The notes beneath the pieces are model-generated. The model saw only the letters and a program-made list of their open reading frames with translations, did not search any database and was not told the DNA's origin. From Spirochaetales bacterium (GTDB lineage Bacteria; Spirochaetota; JAAYUW01): DNA of 32,841 nt. The DNA lies in contig JAAZOT010000046.1 in the NCBI GenBank assembly GCA_012797605.1, positions 1 to 32,841 of the forward strand. The letters are read 5' to 3'. A program made the position numbers and the translations under genes. The stretch's first letter is position 1, and each line of letters opens with the position of its first letter. Of the stretch, positions 8,217-16,775 are shown piece by piece.

Positions 8217-9446
8217 TTAGATATTTTGAAATCTTTTTCGTTTCTTAAAATACAGCTTAATTCCTATAAATATAGAAACTAATAGGCATATAAGACCACA
8301 AATAATTAATGAAGCTGATGCAGATATTTTTTCAGCTAAAAAACCTATAATCAAAGATCCAAAAGGCATGAGACCTCTGAAGGATGTTGTGTAAAATCCC
8401 ATTACCCTACCTCTTTTATCATCTGGGGTTTTTGATTGGATTAGTGCGTTTGTAGAGGAGCTTTGTAAAACCATTGAAGCACCAGCTATAAAAATGTTTA
8501 TTAAACCAATATAAAAAATTTTATTGAAAGAAAAAAAGATAAGACTCATAGCAAATACAATTGAAGAGATTATTATAACTTTAGTAATGTTATCATAATT
8601 TTTTCTAGAAGCCAAAAACAAAGTCGAAGTTAATGCTCCAAATCCAAGACTTCCCATCAAAAACCCTAGTGTATTGGAAGCTCCTTTATACATCTTAACA
8701 GCAATGACAGGTAAAATTGTTGTAAAAGAAATCCCAAAGAGGCTAAAGAAAGTCAGTAGCAAAAGTGGATATGAAACATCTACCGTTTTTATGACAAAAT
8801 CAAAACCATCTTTTAGTGAAATTAATATATTATGGTTTTGAAGAGACGATTTTATTTTTCTGATTTTAATAGCGAATAAAGAGAATAGAACGAAAAGAAA
8901 ACTTATTGCATTTATTATAAAACAATAACCCTCTGAAATTTTTAATAAAAGTAAACCTGCTATGCTTGGTCCTACAAGTCTTGCTGCATTAAAAAGAGAG
9001 GAGTTTAATGCTATGGCATTTGGCAAATCCTCTTTTTTATCTATCAATTCAACAAACATAGATTGACGAGATGGAATTTCGATAGCATTTAATATGCCTA
9101 AAAGACAGTAAAGAATATATACAAGATTTACTGTAATGATATTTTTTAAAGTTAGAAAACCAAGTACAAAAGCTACCAACATCATTAAAAATTGCATTAT
9201 TTTGACTATGGCAAGTTTATTCATTTTATCTATATAAGTTCCAGCTATAGGTGAAATTACAAGTGCTGGTATTTGAGATAAAAAGGTTGAAACACCAAGA
9301 GCAATAGCAGAACCTGTTAATCTATAAATCAACCAACTAGTTGCAACCTGCTGCATCCATGTTCCTATTAAGGAAATCCCCTGTCCTATATAAAAGATTC
9401 TATAATTTCTGTTTCTAAGGGAGCGAAAAGTATCTTTCAAGTACAT
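8217..9446 (-). CDS. MFS-type exporter (EntS/MFS_3-like)
   Basis: This 409-residue protein has about twelve membrane helices. It opens with LRNRNYRIFYIGQGISLIGTWMQQ, typical of the EntS-like MFS_3 group of exporters for siderophores, drugs and other small molecules. The loop between helices 2 and 3 has GTYIDKMNKLAIVK, the MFS motif A variant. A second copy-like loop, SKTPDDKRGRVMGFY, lies between helices 8 and 9 and is also typical. GGTGG lies seven bases before the ATG at 9446 and acts as a plausible ribosome binding site. The upstream neighbour on the same strand, 111 nt away, is a radical SAM/SPASM enzyme, so the exporter could secrete a product of that enzyme. The substrate is unknown. 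Confidence 0.88.
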   Translation of the reverse strand: MYLKDTFRSLRNRNYRIFYIGQGISLIGTWMQQVATSWLIYRLTGSAIALGVSTFLSQIPALVISPIAGTYIDKMNKLAIVKIMQFLMMLVAFVLGFLTLKNIITVNLVYILYCLLGILNAIEIPSRQSMFVELIDKKEDLPNAIALNSSLFNAARLVGPSIAGLLLLKISEGYCFIINAISFLFVLFSLFAIKIRKIKSSLQNHNILISLKDGFDFVIKTVDVSYPLLLLTFFSLFGISFTTILPVIAVKMYKGASNTLGFLMGSLGFGALTSTLFLASRKNYDNITKVIIISSIVFAMSLIFFSFNKIFYIGLINIFIAGASMVLQSSSTNALIQSKTPDDKRGRVMGFYTTSFRGLMPFGSLIIGFLAEKISASASLIICGLICLLVSIFIGIKLYFKKRKRFQNI

Positions 9447-9557
9447 CTATAAACCACCATATAGTTTTATTTCTAGTAATATTTTTTAGTAATACTTTGC
9501 TTTATTTGCAATGCTATAAATCATTATTTTACTTTATTAATTTATTATTACATTGTA

Positions 9558-10568
9558 TCATTTCCAACAGTGAGGATCCTCACCATATAAATTCTTTTTC
9601 ACAGCATAGACCATAGCCCTACATCCTAAACAAAAACTTGAATCGCACCTTTGGCATTTACCTTGAATAAGATTTCTATTTGTTAAATCTTTAAGTATCT
9701 TTGAATTTTCAAAGATATCATATAATTCTGAATTCAATAAGTTTCCAATTACTAAAGGGAGCCTTCTACAAGGAAAGACGCTACCATCTGGCATTATAGC
9801 ACATCCATCTTGACCAACTATACAGTTTGCAACCTTTATAACTGTTTTATAAATTTTTTCTTTTTTATTTCTTTTTTGATACTCTATCTTTAATGCTCTA
9901 TATTCATAACTCTTACTTGCATCATAACCATTTTCAATTAATAAGTGATTCCATAATTTTTTAAGCATATTCTTTGTTAAAACATTTGAAAATTCATCTT
10001 TAGATTGTCCCAAAGGGACTAGCCTTTCTATTATTATTCCATCAAGATTATTTTCTTTACCAAACTCAACTAACTTAAAAGCATCTTCATAATTTTTTTT
10101 ATTTACTGTAAACATGAGGATCTTCTTAAATCTTTTGCTTTCAACAAGATTCATCTCTTGTAATACTTTTTTATAAACCCCACTGCCCCTTATTTTATCA
10201 TTTGTGCTTTCAGTGACACCATCAAGAGAAAATAGAATATTTTTGCATTTCTTAAATTTTTCTAGTTGATCTATATATTTTGAAAGAATAGTCGCGTTTG
10301 TAATTATATCTAGCTGCTTTACTGTTTGTTTTTGTTCAAGATAAGAAAACAATTCAAAAATTTCTTCTTTTAATAGAGGTTCTCCACCAGTTAAAAGAAG
10401 ATTTAAACGAGCCTTCCACCTTTTCATGGATCTATCAATATTATCAGCAATTGCTTTCAATTTTTCTATTGATAGTTCGCTATTTGCAGAATAATCATCT
10501 TGATAACAATGAGTACATCTAAGGTTGCAGCGATTTAATATGTGCCATTGGATATGAAATTCTTTCAT
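9558..10568 (-). CDS. radical SAM/SPASM domain protein
   Basis: A 336-residue enzyme whose CNLRCTHC motif (Cys14, Cys18, Cys21, CX3CX2C) binds the SAM-cleaving [4Fe-4S] cluster. LLTGGEPLL follows near residue 60 as the SAM-binding GGE motif. The C-terminal third has a SPASM-like cysteine set: CIVGQDGCAIMPDGSVFPCR, then CQRCDSSFCLGC and a final CWK, enough for auxiliary clusters. SPASM proteins usually modify peptides (thioether, C-C or Tyr-derived crosslinks), activate dehydrogenases or take part in heme-related chemistry. No precursor peptide gene is convincing nearby, though the next gene downstream is an MFS exporter. A 12-codon open frame between them is too weak to call. The start ATG at 10568 has no good Shine-Dalgarno. 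Confidence 0.88.
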   Translation of the reverse strand: MKEFHIQWHILNRCNLRCTHCYQDDYSANSELSIEKLKAIADNIDRSMKRWKARLNLLLTGGEPLLKEEIFELFSYLEQKQTVKQLDIITNATILSKYIDQLEKFKKCKNILFSLDGVTESTNDKIRGSGVYKKVLQEMNLVESKRFKKILMFTVNKKNYEDAFKLVEFGKENNLDGIIIERLVPLGQSKDEFSNVLTKNMLKKLWNHLLIENGYDASKSYEYRALKIEYQKRNKKEKIYKTVIKVANCIVGQDGCAIMPDGSVFPCRRLPLVIGNLLNSELYDIFENSKILKDLTNRNLIQGKCQRCDSSFCLGCRAMVYAVKKNLYGEDPHCWK

Positions 10569-10687
10569 AGGTGAAAATTATATTAAAAAGCAAAAATAGC
10601 AAAATTTATTGCATATTGCTTGAAAATTAATAATTATTATCTATCATAAATCTATGAAACCGACTTGCATTTCTATATATTTCACTT

Positions 10688-10696
10688 TGCTAAAAT
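10688..10696 (+). promoter_or_regulatory. candidate extended -10 promoter for the patatin gene
   Basis: TGCTAAAAT is an extended -10 element (TGn followed by TAAAAT, five of six matches), 64 bases before the preferred start at 10761. TTGCAT at 10665-10670 is too far away (20-base spacer) to be an ideal -35. This site lies inside the TTG-initiated extension of the frame, which argues against that extension being coding. Confidence 0.3.
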
Positions 10697-10760
10697 ATTT
10701 ATGCTAATATTTTATTCTACTAAATTACTTATTTTATTAAATAACAATAAAGGAAATATT

Positions 10761-11777
10761 ATGAATAAACTTATTAAAAAAGATATTCCTATTCATTTTG
10801 TATTAAGTGGTGGTGCAGCAAAAGGTTTTGTTCATATTGGAGTATTAAAAGGATTTGAAGAGTTAGGGATAAAGGTGGCTTCTATAACTGGAACTTCAGC
10901 AGGAGCATTGTTTGGTGGTATTTGGGCTATGACTTTAGGCTATGACAAATGTAAAAAAAAGATTGATGAATTTATGGAATCACAAGTTTATAAAAATTTT
11001 ACCCAAAATTATCTTCTTCCAGATATTGGAAACAAGAAGAATGAGGAAAAGGAAACAATTTTTACTTTTTTTAAAAAGAAAGAAAAATTCAAAAGCAAAT
11101 TTACAAAAATCTCTACATCAGTATCCGAAAAATTTTTTTCTGTAATAAAAGGAACCAAAGCTATTTTTAATCTTTTTGATGATGAAGCTCTTGTTGCCAG
11201 CGAAGATATAAACAAAATCTATGAGACAATTTATCTTGATACTAAAATAGAAGATTTGAAAATACCCTTTATAGCAGTAGCATCAGATATTCGAACAAAA
11301 TCTATTTATTGTTTTAAACAGGGAAAACTCTCAACTGCTGTAGCAGCAAGCACCGCCATCCCTTTCATCTTCCCATCTGTTAGGCTTGATGGCATGATTT
11401 TATATGATGGTGGTATAGTTGCGAATTTACCAGTCAATGAATCGATAGAAAACTTTGGTAAAGGGATACGAATAGGTGTTGATGTTGCTACCTCACCCAT
11501 TCCAATAGATGAAGATACAAATTTCATGGAAGTATTACAACAAATAATTTCTACATCCATTTGGTCTAAGCAGCTTTCAGATAGAAAGATATGTGATATT
11601 TTATTTACCCCTGTTAAAGATTCGATAGGATGGTTTGATTTCCATCTTAAAGATAAACTTATTGAAACTGGTTATAGAGCAGTTGTTGAAAGTAAAAACG
11701 AGATTATTCTAAAATTAAATAATATCATTAAAAGTAAATATCCTAAAAAAAATCTATTTTCTATATTTCAAAGGTAA
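10761..11777 (+). CDS. patatin-like phospholipase (NTE/RssA family)
   Basis: This 338-residue protein has the patatin Ser-Asp dyad in order. GGAAKG (17-22) is the oxyanion hole, GTSAG (44-48) holds nucleophile Ser46, and YDGG holds Asp216. These enzymes hydrolyse acyl chains of phospholipids or related lipids. No signal peptide is present, so it acts in the cytoplasm or on the inner face of the membrane. The frame is open back to a TTG at 10665, but I prefer the ATG at 10761. AAAGGA lies six bases ahead of it, the family usually begins just before the Gly-rich loop, and a promoter-like element lies inside the longer version. A lysine-rich insert of about 60 residues (95-150) between Ser and Asp is longer than in compact bacterial patatins. 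The gene is convergent with the MBL gene. Confidence 0.9.
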   Translation: MNKLIKKDIPIHFVLSGGAAKGFVHIGVLKGFEELGIKVASITGTSAGALFGGIWAMTLGYDKCKKKIDEFMESQVYKNFTQNYLLPDIGNKKNEEKETIFTFFKKKEKFKSKFTKISTSVSEKFFSVIKGTKAIFNLFDDEALVASEDINKIYETIYLDTKIEDLKIPFIAVASDIRTKSIYCFKQGKLSTAVAASTAIPFIFPSVRLDGMILYDGGIVANLPVNESIENFGKGIRIGVDVATSPIPIDEDTNFMEVLQQIISTSIWSKQLSDRKICDILFTPVKDSIGWFDFHLKDKLIETGYRAVVESKNEIILKLNNIIKSKYPKKNLFSIFQR

Positions 11778-11847
11778 ATTCAGAAAAACAACAATTTTTT
11801 ATTAAGTTTTTTATAACTTTTTTATTTAAGTATTCAATAATTCTTTG

Positions 11848-12729
11848 TTATACTTCGACAGAATAACCTTCATATGCAAGCATTATCTTGAATGGTAAAT
11901 TCTTATTATCCATCTCTTTCTGAATTTCATCCAATTTCTGGTCAGTATGATTTGGATTGAAATGTGTGCAGATTAACATCTTTTTAATATTAGCTTGAGC
12001 AGCATTTTCTATGGCCATATCATAGGTAGAATGTCCAAATCCTTGCACTATCATATTTGCTGATTCGTACTCCTCTTTTGTATATTGTGTATCATGTATC
12101 ATTATATCACAATCTTTTGAAAAGTTTATTACTGCTTTATCTCCCCCTATTTTTGATTCAATATCCCAGATGCATGCTATGGAGCTTTGCTTTTCACAAT
12201 CTATTATCTTATAATATATCGCTCCTTGTTGCGGATGAGATGGAGCAAAAGATTGCATCGCAGTAATGGTAAAAATATCTTTATTTTCATATTTAATAGT
12301 AAAACTTGAATTATCTTTAATGATATAATGATTTCTTTGACTTTTTAAGTCTTTATATTCAATAGGAAAATTTGGTGGAAGCATGTTTCTTTCAAGTATT
12401 TTACCTACATGCATTTTTAAAGCCTGCATTCCATATAGATTTAAAATGGTTGAAGACAGAAAATTAGGAGCAAAAAATGGAAATTCAGTTGTATGATCGG
12501 GATGAAGATGAGTAAAAAGCATGGTCATTGGCTGCACTTCATTTTTCCAGTTTTTCATAATATCTTTGCCAAGTTTTACTATTCCTGAACCTGAATCTAA
12601 AATTATCCTGATAACTTTCCCATCTATCTCTTTTGTTATAGTGACACAGGTAGTATTTCCACCATATTTAACTGTATCTGGACCTGGGACTGGATAACTT
12701 CCTCTAACACCATAAAATTTTAGTAACAT
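11848..12729 (-). CDS. MBL-fold metal-dependent hydrolase
   Basis: A 293-residue metallo-beta-lactamase-fold protein. It begins KFYGVRGSYPVPG and has the metal-binding THLHPDH motif (His74, His76, Asp78, His79). A further His is in FAPSH, then DIMIHDTQYTKEEY supplies the bridging Asp, and ICTHFNPNH the late His. The order resembles the PhnP/RNase Z/LipB-like cluster of the fold, whose members are phosphodiesterases or act on cyclic nucleotides. The opening GVRGSYPVPGPDTVKYGGNT is characteristic of a subgroup often fused to response regulators or cyclic-nucleotide domains, but no such fusion is present here. It is a stand-alone cytoplasmic enzyme with unknown substrate. It is divergent from the first 5'-nucleotidase gene, with 189 AT-rich bases between them. 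Confidence 0.85.
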   Translation of the reverse strand: MLLKFYGVRGSYPVPGPDTVKYGGNTTCVTITKEIDGKVIRIILDSGSGIVKLGKDIMKNWKNEVQPMTMLFTHLHPDHTTEFPFFAPNFLSSTILNLYGMQALKMHVGKILERNMLPPNFPIEYKDLKSQRNHYIIKDNSSFTIKYENKDIFTITAMQSFAPSHPQQGAIYYKIIDCEKQSSIACIWDIESKIGGDKAVINFSKDCDIMIHDTQYTKEEYESANMIVQGFGHSTYDMAIENAAQANIKKMLICTHFNPNHTDQKLDEIQKEMDNKNLPFKIMLAYEGYSVEV

Positions 12730-12921
12730 ACTTTATCCTTTTTCTCTCATTTATTATATCGTAAAATAATAGTAGAAACTTGTCAAATTTTAAAAAAAAA
12801 TTAATAAATATTAAAAAGGATTTAATATAAAATAAAAATTTATTTAAAATAATTTTTTAATAAACTTGAAAAATTTTTAATTAATTTTATTATTAAATTA
12901 CAGGATTATTAGGAGGATATG

Positions 12922-14523
12922 ATGAAGAAAAGCTTAACAATACTCTTTATAACACTTGTTTTCCTATTTGTCTTTAGTTGCTCGACTTTGAGTATTGGTC
13001 CAAAAGGACCCGTAAAACTAGTAATTTTACATACAAATGACCATCATGGACATCCTTTAAAATTTGATAACTATCCTATGAAAGGGGTTGGTGGGCTTGC
13101 TGCTAGAGCAACATTGGTTAATCAGGTCAGATCTGAAAATGAAAATGTTCTTGTTCTCGATGCTGGTGACATAAACACTGGGGAATCAGAATCAACATTT
13201 TTCAATGCTGAACCAGATATTATTGGTTACAATTACATAGGTTATGATGCAGTTACACTTGGTAACCATGAATTTGATAACCCCCTTCCAGTTCTTCAAA
13301 AACAGATGAAAGATGCAAAATTCCCATTTTTATCTGCGAACATTAAATATAAAGACGGTAAATATGTTGGTCAACCTTATATTATTAAAGAATTCAAAGG
13401 CTTAAAAGTTGCAATCTTAGGTTTAACAACTACTGAAACAAAAATTGTTGGAAATCCAGCAATTGTTGGAGATCTAATAATTGAAGAGGAAATTGCAGTT
13501 GCTAAAAAATTTGTCCCAGAACTCAAAAAAAAGGCAGATATTGTTATAGTTCTTGGACATTTGGGAGTTTATGATACATATGGATCTAAAATACTTGCAC
13601 AACAGGTTAGTGGAATAGACCTTATTATCGATGGACATTCCCATACTTTCATGAAAGAACCTATTGTTGTAAATGGAACCCCTATTGTTTCAGCTTATCA
13701 ATGGGGATTGTATGTCGGTAAAGCTGTTTTAACAGTTGAAAAGAAAAAAGTTACATCTTTCAATTGGGAAGCTATTCCAGTCAACTTGCAGGAAAAGAAA
13801 GCAGATGGAAGCATGGGGTTTATCACACAAGAAATCAAAGAAGATGCAAAGCTACTAGATTTGCTTACTCCATATAAAGCAAAAGTAGAACAGATTTTAG
13901 CTGAAGAAATTGGTGAAGCTTTAGACACATTCCCAAATGCAGAATCAAGAAAAGCTGAAACAGCCCTAGGAGATCTTGTCGCAGATGCAATGCTTGACTA
14001 TGTAAAACCTCTTGGTGTTTCTTTTGCAATAAATAACGGTGGCGGAATACGAGCAGATTTACCAAAAGGTAAAATCACAAAGAAGACTATTTATACAATT
14101 TTACCTTTCTCAAATACTTTGGTAGTACTTACTATGAAAGGCTCTGATTTACTTGAGCTCTTCAACTATATTGCAACAATTCCTCAAGGAAAAGGTGCTT
14201 TCCCCCAAGTTTCAGAAGGCGTTTCTTTTACAATCAACTATGAAAAAGGCATATGTGAAAACATCTTGGTTGGTGGGAAACCAATCGATCCAAATGCTAC
14301 CTATAAAGTTGCTACAAATTCATATATGGCTACTGGTGGAGATGGTTATGTCGCTTTCAAGAAAGCAATCTCTTCCTATGATACCTCTATGATGCAAAGA
14401 GATATAATGATTGAATATATAAAGAAAGTTAAAACAGTTACTCCAATTATTAAAGGTAGAATTACAATAATTGGTACAAAAACTGCAATGTTTTTCAGAA
14501 ATCTTTTTGGTTTGGCAGCATAA
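12922..14523 (+). CDS. 5'-nucleotidase family lipoprotein (UshA/YfkN-like)
   Basis: A 533-residue exported nucleotidase. The N-terminus is a lipoprotein signal: basic MKKS, a hydrophobic run, and lipobox FVFSC near residue 20. The metallophosphoesterase domain shows LHTNDHHGH, LDAGD, LGNHEFD, LGHLGVYD and IDGHSHT, giving the two-metal site. The C-terminal nucleotide-binding domain has NNGGGIRADLPKGK and TNSYMATGGDGY. Such enzymes dephosphorylate extracellular or periplasmic nucleotides for salvage. Two adjacent ATGs exist at 12919 and 12922. AGGAGG (12911-12916) is two bases from the first and five from the second, so I favour 12922. It is followed by a strong terminator, so it is likely a single-gene transcript. 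Confidence 0.93.
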   Translation: MKKSLTILFITLVFLFVFSCSTLSIGPKGPVKLVILHTNDHHGHPLKFDNYPMKGVGGLAARATLVNQVRSENENVLVLDAGDINTGESESTFFNAEPDIIGYNYIGYDAVTLGNHEFDNPLPVLQKQMKDAKFPFLSANIKYKDGKYVGQPYIIKEFKGLKVAILGLTTTETKIVGNPAIVGDLIIEEEIAVAKKFVPELKKKADIVIVLGHLGVYDTYGSKILAQQVSGIDLIIDGHSHTFMKEPIVVNGTPIVSAYQWGLYVGKAVLTVEKKKVTSFNWEAIPVNLQEKKADGSMGFITQEIKEDAKLLDLLTPYKAKVEQILAEEIGEALDTFPNAESRKAETALGDLVADAMLDYVKPLGVSFAINNGGGIRADLPKGKITKKTIYTILPFSNTLVVLTMKGSDLLELFNYIATIPQGKGAFPQVSEGVSFTINYEKGICENILVGGKPIDPNATYKVATNSYMATGGDGYVAFKKAISSYDTSMMQRDIMIEYIKKVKTVTPIIKGRITIIGTKTAMFFRNLFGLAA

Positions 14524-14556
14524 TTTTGTAAATTTTTAAGTAAACAAAAGGATCAT

Positions 14557-14585
14557 AAAAGGCACTCTTTTATGAGTGCCTTTTT
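14557..14585 (+). terminator. intrinsic terminator after the first nucleotidase
   Basis: AAAAGGCACTC (14557-14567), loop TTTTAT, then GAGTGCCTTTTT (14574-14585) form a perfect 11-bp stem ending in a T run, 34 bases past the stop codon. This is a textbook rho-independent terminator. The A-rich 5' arm makes it potentially bidirectional. Confidence 0.92.
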
Positions 14586-14729
14586 GATTCATTCTTATTT
14601 TTTCATCTATTATTATTTTAAACTTTTCTCTTTTTCATTAAAAGAGTTTAAAAAATATAAATTACTATGACCAAAAAGAAATAAAAAAAAGATAAAACAA
14701 AAGGAAAAAAAATTTATTGTTTAATTTTT

Positions 14730-14753
14730 AGCTTAATAGAATTTAATTAAGCT
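14730..14753 (+). promoter_or_regulatory. 8-bp inverted repeat abutting the ribosome binding site of the second nucleotidase
   Basis: AGCTTAAT (14730-14737) and ATTAAGCT (14746-14753) are perfect inverted repeats with an 8-base spacer. The Shine-Dalgarno AAGGAG (14755-14760) begins two bases after the repeat and the ATG is at 14768. It could be an operator or a weak leader hairpin next to the ribosome site. The arms are AT-rich, so chance is possible. Confidence 0.35.
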
Positions 14754-14767
14754 TAAGGAGAAATTTC

Positions 14768-16627
14768 ATGAAAAAATTAAAAATTTTTAGTGCCATTTTT
14801 ATAATTTTAATTTTTATTTTTATATTTGCATGTGTTTCAAATCCATATATGCAATATACCGAAAAACCTTTACAGCTAACATTTATTGAAACATCAGATA
14901 TTCATGGTTCAATTTTTCCTTATGATTTTATAAATGACAGAATCACAAAGACATCACTAGCTCAAGTTGTAACAATTGTCAACGAACAAAGAGCTATTGC
15001 TGGTAATAATGTAGTTTTGCTTGACAATGGAGATATTTTACAAGGTCAACCAACAGTTTATTATTATAACTTTGAAAATACAACAGACACTCATATTGTT
15101 GCTCAAGTTATGAATTACATGAAATATGATGCTATGGCTATGGGAAACCATGATATTGAAGCTGGTCATCCTGTTTATGACAAGATGATAAAAGAGTTTT
15201 CTTTTCCTACTTTGGCTGCAAATGCTGTAAAACCCGATGGAAACCCATATTTTAAGCCTTACACAATTGTAAATCGCGGTGGTGTAAAGATTGCGATTTT
15301 GGGACTCATAACTCCTAAAATACCTTCCTGGCTTCCATCAAAATTTTGGGAAGGAATGGTATTTGAAGATATGGTTACTTCAGCTCAAAAATGGATAAAA
15401 ATCATAAAAGAAAAAGAAAAACCAGATTTGATAGTTGGACTTTTTCATGCAGGTGTGGATTATACTTATGGAGGTGAAAAAGCCGATACCCCAAATAATG
15501 AAAATGCATCTCAACTTGTAGCAGAAAGAGTAGCTGGATTTGATCTAATATTTGTTGGACATGATCATGCTGGATGGGAAGGCAATGGTTTAAATAATAA
15601 ACCTGTTATGAATCCAGAGGGACAGGTCGTTCCTATATATGGTGCCTTAAATGCTGCAAGAAAAGTCCCAGTAGTTCAAGTTCTTATGAAATGGAATAAA
15701 GATAAAAAAGCATGGGAAAAACAGGTCAACGGAAAACTTGTTAATGTCGAAGAATATAAACCTGACGAAACATTTATAAAGCAATTTGAAGATGCCTACA
15801 ATAAAGTTAAAGCTTATGTTTCAAGACCTATTGGTAAAATGTCTGAAAAAATAAGTTCAAAAGATTCTATGTTTGGTCCATCTGCTTTTGTAGATCTTAT
15901 CCATAGGATTCAACTGGAACTTACAAGCAAGCCAGAATATGGCTTAAATGCTGCTCAAATATCTTTTGCTGCACCTTTGACATTTAATGCAACAATCCCT
16001 GTTTCAGCTGATAACACATTATATGTAAGAGATATGTTTAACCTTTATCAATATGAAAATTTCCTTTACACAATGAATCTTACAGGAAAGCAGATAAAGG
16101 ATGCCCTTGAATATTCCTATGCAGGATGGTTTAATACTATGAAAGATGCAAATGATCATATAATAGCTTTCCAGCTTGATGATAAAGGAAATATAAAATT
16201 TGATACAAGAACCAATTCTGCTTTAACCGTTACAAGATACTATAATTATGACTCTGCAGTTGGAATAAACTATACCGTTGATGTATCAAAACCAGCTGGA
16301 CAAAGGGTAAATATCATATCTTTCTCAGATGGAAAACCTTTTGATATGAATGCGACCTATTCAGTTGCAATAAATTCATATAGAGCTCAGGGTGGTGGCG
16401 GACATCTTACAAAGGGAGCTGGTATTTCTCAAGCTGATTTAACAGCTTATAAATTTGTTACATCATCCACAATAAAAGATTTAAGGTATTACCTTATGAA
16501 ATGGATTGAAAATTATAAAGGTATAATTCAACCATTTGTTTACAATAACTGGACTGTTATACCTGCTGATTGGGCAGCTGCTGCGAAGGCAAAGGATATG
16601 TTGATATTATATCCACCTTCTAAGTAA
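14768..16627 (+). CDS. 2',3'-cyclic-nucleotide 2'-phosphodiesterase / 5'-nucleotidase lipoprotein (CpdB-like)
   Basis: This 619-residue protein belongs to the same superfamily as the preceding gene but is divergent. A lipoprotein signal ends in IFACV near residue 22. Metal motifs are ETSDIHGS, LDNGDILQGQ, MGNHDIE, LFHAG and VGHDHAG. The C-terminal domain contains LYVRDMFNLYQYENFLYTM, the CpdB/YfkN hallmark of cyclic-nucleotide phosphodiesterase/3'-nucleotidase members, and later YRAQGGGGHL. It should act outside the inner membrane, opening 2',3'-cyclic nucleotides from RNA breakdown and passing nucleotides to the UshA-like neighbour. AAGGAG lies eight bases before the ATG. Both flanks have terminators, so the gene has its own transcript. 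Confidence 0.9.
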   Translation: MKKLKIFSAIFIILIFIFIFACVSNPYMQYTEKPLQLTFIETSDIHGSIFPYDFINDRITKTSLAQVVTIVNEQRAIAGNNVVLLDNGDILQGQPTVYYYNFENTTDTHIVAQVMNYMKYDAMAMGNHDIEAGHPVYDKMIKEFSFPTLAANAVKPDGNPYFKPYTIVNRGGVKIAILGLITPKIPSWLPSKFWEGMVFEDMVTSAQKWIKIIKEKEKPDLIVGLFHAGVDYTYGGEKADTPNNENASQLVAERVAGFDLIFVGHDHAGWEGNGLNNKPVMNPEGQVVPIYGALNAARKVPVVQVLMKWNKDKKAWEKQVNGKLVNVEEYKPDETFIKQFEDAYNKVKAYVSRPIGKMSEKISSKDSMFGPSAFVDLIHRIQLELTSKPEYGLNAAQISFAAPLTFNATIPVSADNTLYVRDMFNLYQYENFLYTMNLTGKQIKDALEYSYAGWFNTMKDANDHIIAFQLDDKGNIKFDTRTNSALTVTRYYNYDSAVGINYTVDVSKPAGQRVNIISFSDGKPFDMNATYSVAINSYRAQGGGGHLTKGAGISQADLTAYKFVTSSTIKDLRYYLMKWIENYKGIIQPFVYNNWTVIPADWAAAAKAKDMLILYPPSK

Positions 16628-16643
16628 TATATTAAAATTCTGT

Positions 16644-16675
16644 AAAAGGGGCTGCTAACTTGCAGCCCTTTTTTT
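16644..16675 (+). terminator. intrinsic terminator after the CpdB-like gene
   Basis: GGGCTGC (16649-16655), loop TAACTT, GCAGCCC (16662-16668) form a GC-rich stem preceded by AAAAG and followed by seven T residues. It lies 17 bases after the stop codon. The stem can extend by a G-T and A-T pairs. This is a convincing rho-independent terminator. Confidence 0.92.
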
Positions 16676-16723
16676 GTTATTGCAAAGCAAGACAAGCAAA
16701 GTAAGATAATAAGTAAGTAAACC

Positions 16724-16751
16724 AATAAGGACAATTTAATAAGGATAATTT
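16724..16751 (+). repeat. tandem 14-bp direct repeat upstream of the ABC exporter operon
   Basis: AATAAGGACAATTT (16724-16737) is followed at once by AATAAGGATAATTT (16738-16751), one mismatch. The pair ends 24 bases before the ATG of the ATPase gene, a position suited to an operator or leader element. The motif contains Shine-Dalgarno-like AAGGA but no start codon follows. Confidence 0.45.
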
Positions 16752-16775
16752 TATTTTAGTTAAAAGGAATTTGAA

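Noticed and set aside
9486-9524. 12-codon minus-strand frame (MIYSIANKAKYY) between the SPASM gene and the MFS gene, as a possible precursor peptide.
   Set aside because: It has no ribosome binding site and no leader-like region, and its length is expected by chance in AT-rich DNA.
10665-10760. 32-codon N-terminal extension of the patatin protein from a TTG at 10665.
   Set aside because: No ribosome site precedes the TTG. The ATG at 10761 has AAAGGA six bases ahead and gives the normal family N-terminus. An extended -10 element lies within the extension.
12919-12921. ATG at 12919 as start of the first nucleotidase.
   Set aside because: AGGAGG is only two bases upstream of it, while the next ATG at 12922 has a five-base spacing. 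The difference is a single residue.
14630-14665. CTCTTTT / AAAAGAG inverted repeat between the nucleotidase genes as a second terminator.
   Set aside because: The stem is only seven A-T-rich pairs and is not followed by a T run. The strong terminator at 14557-14585 already serves the gene.
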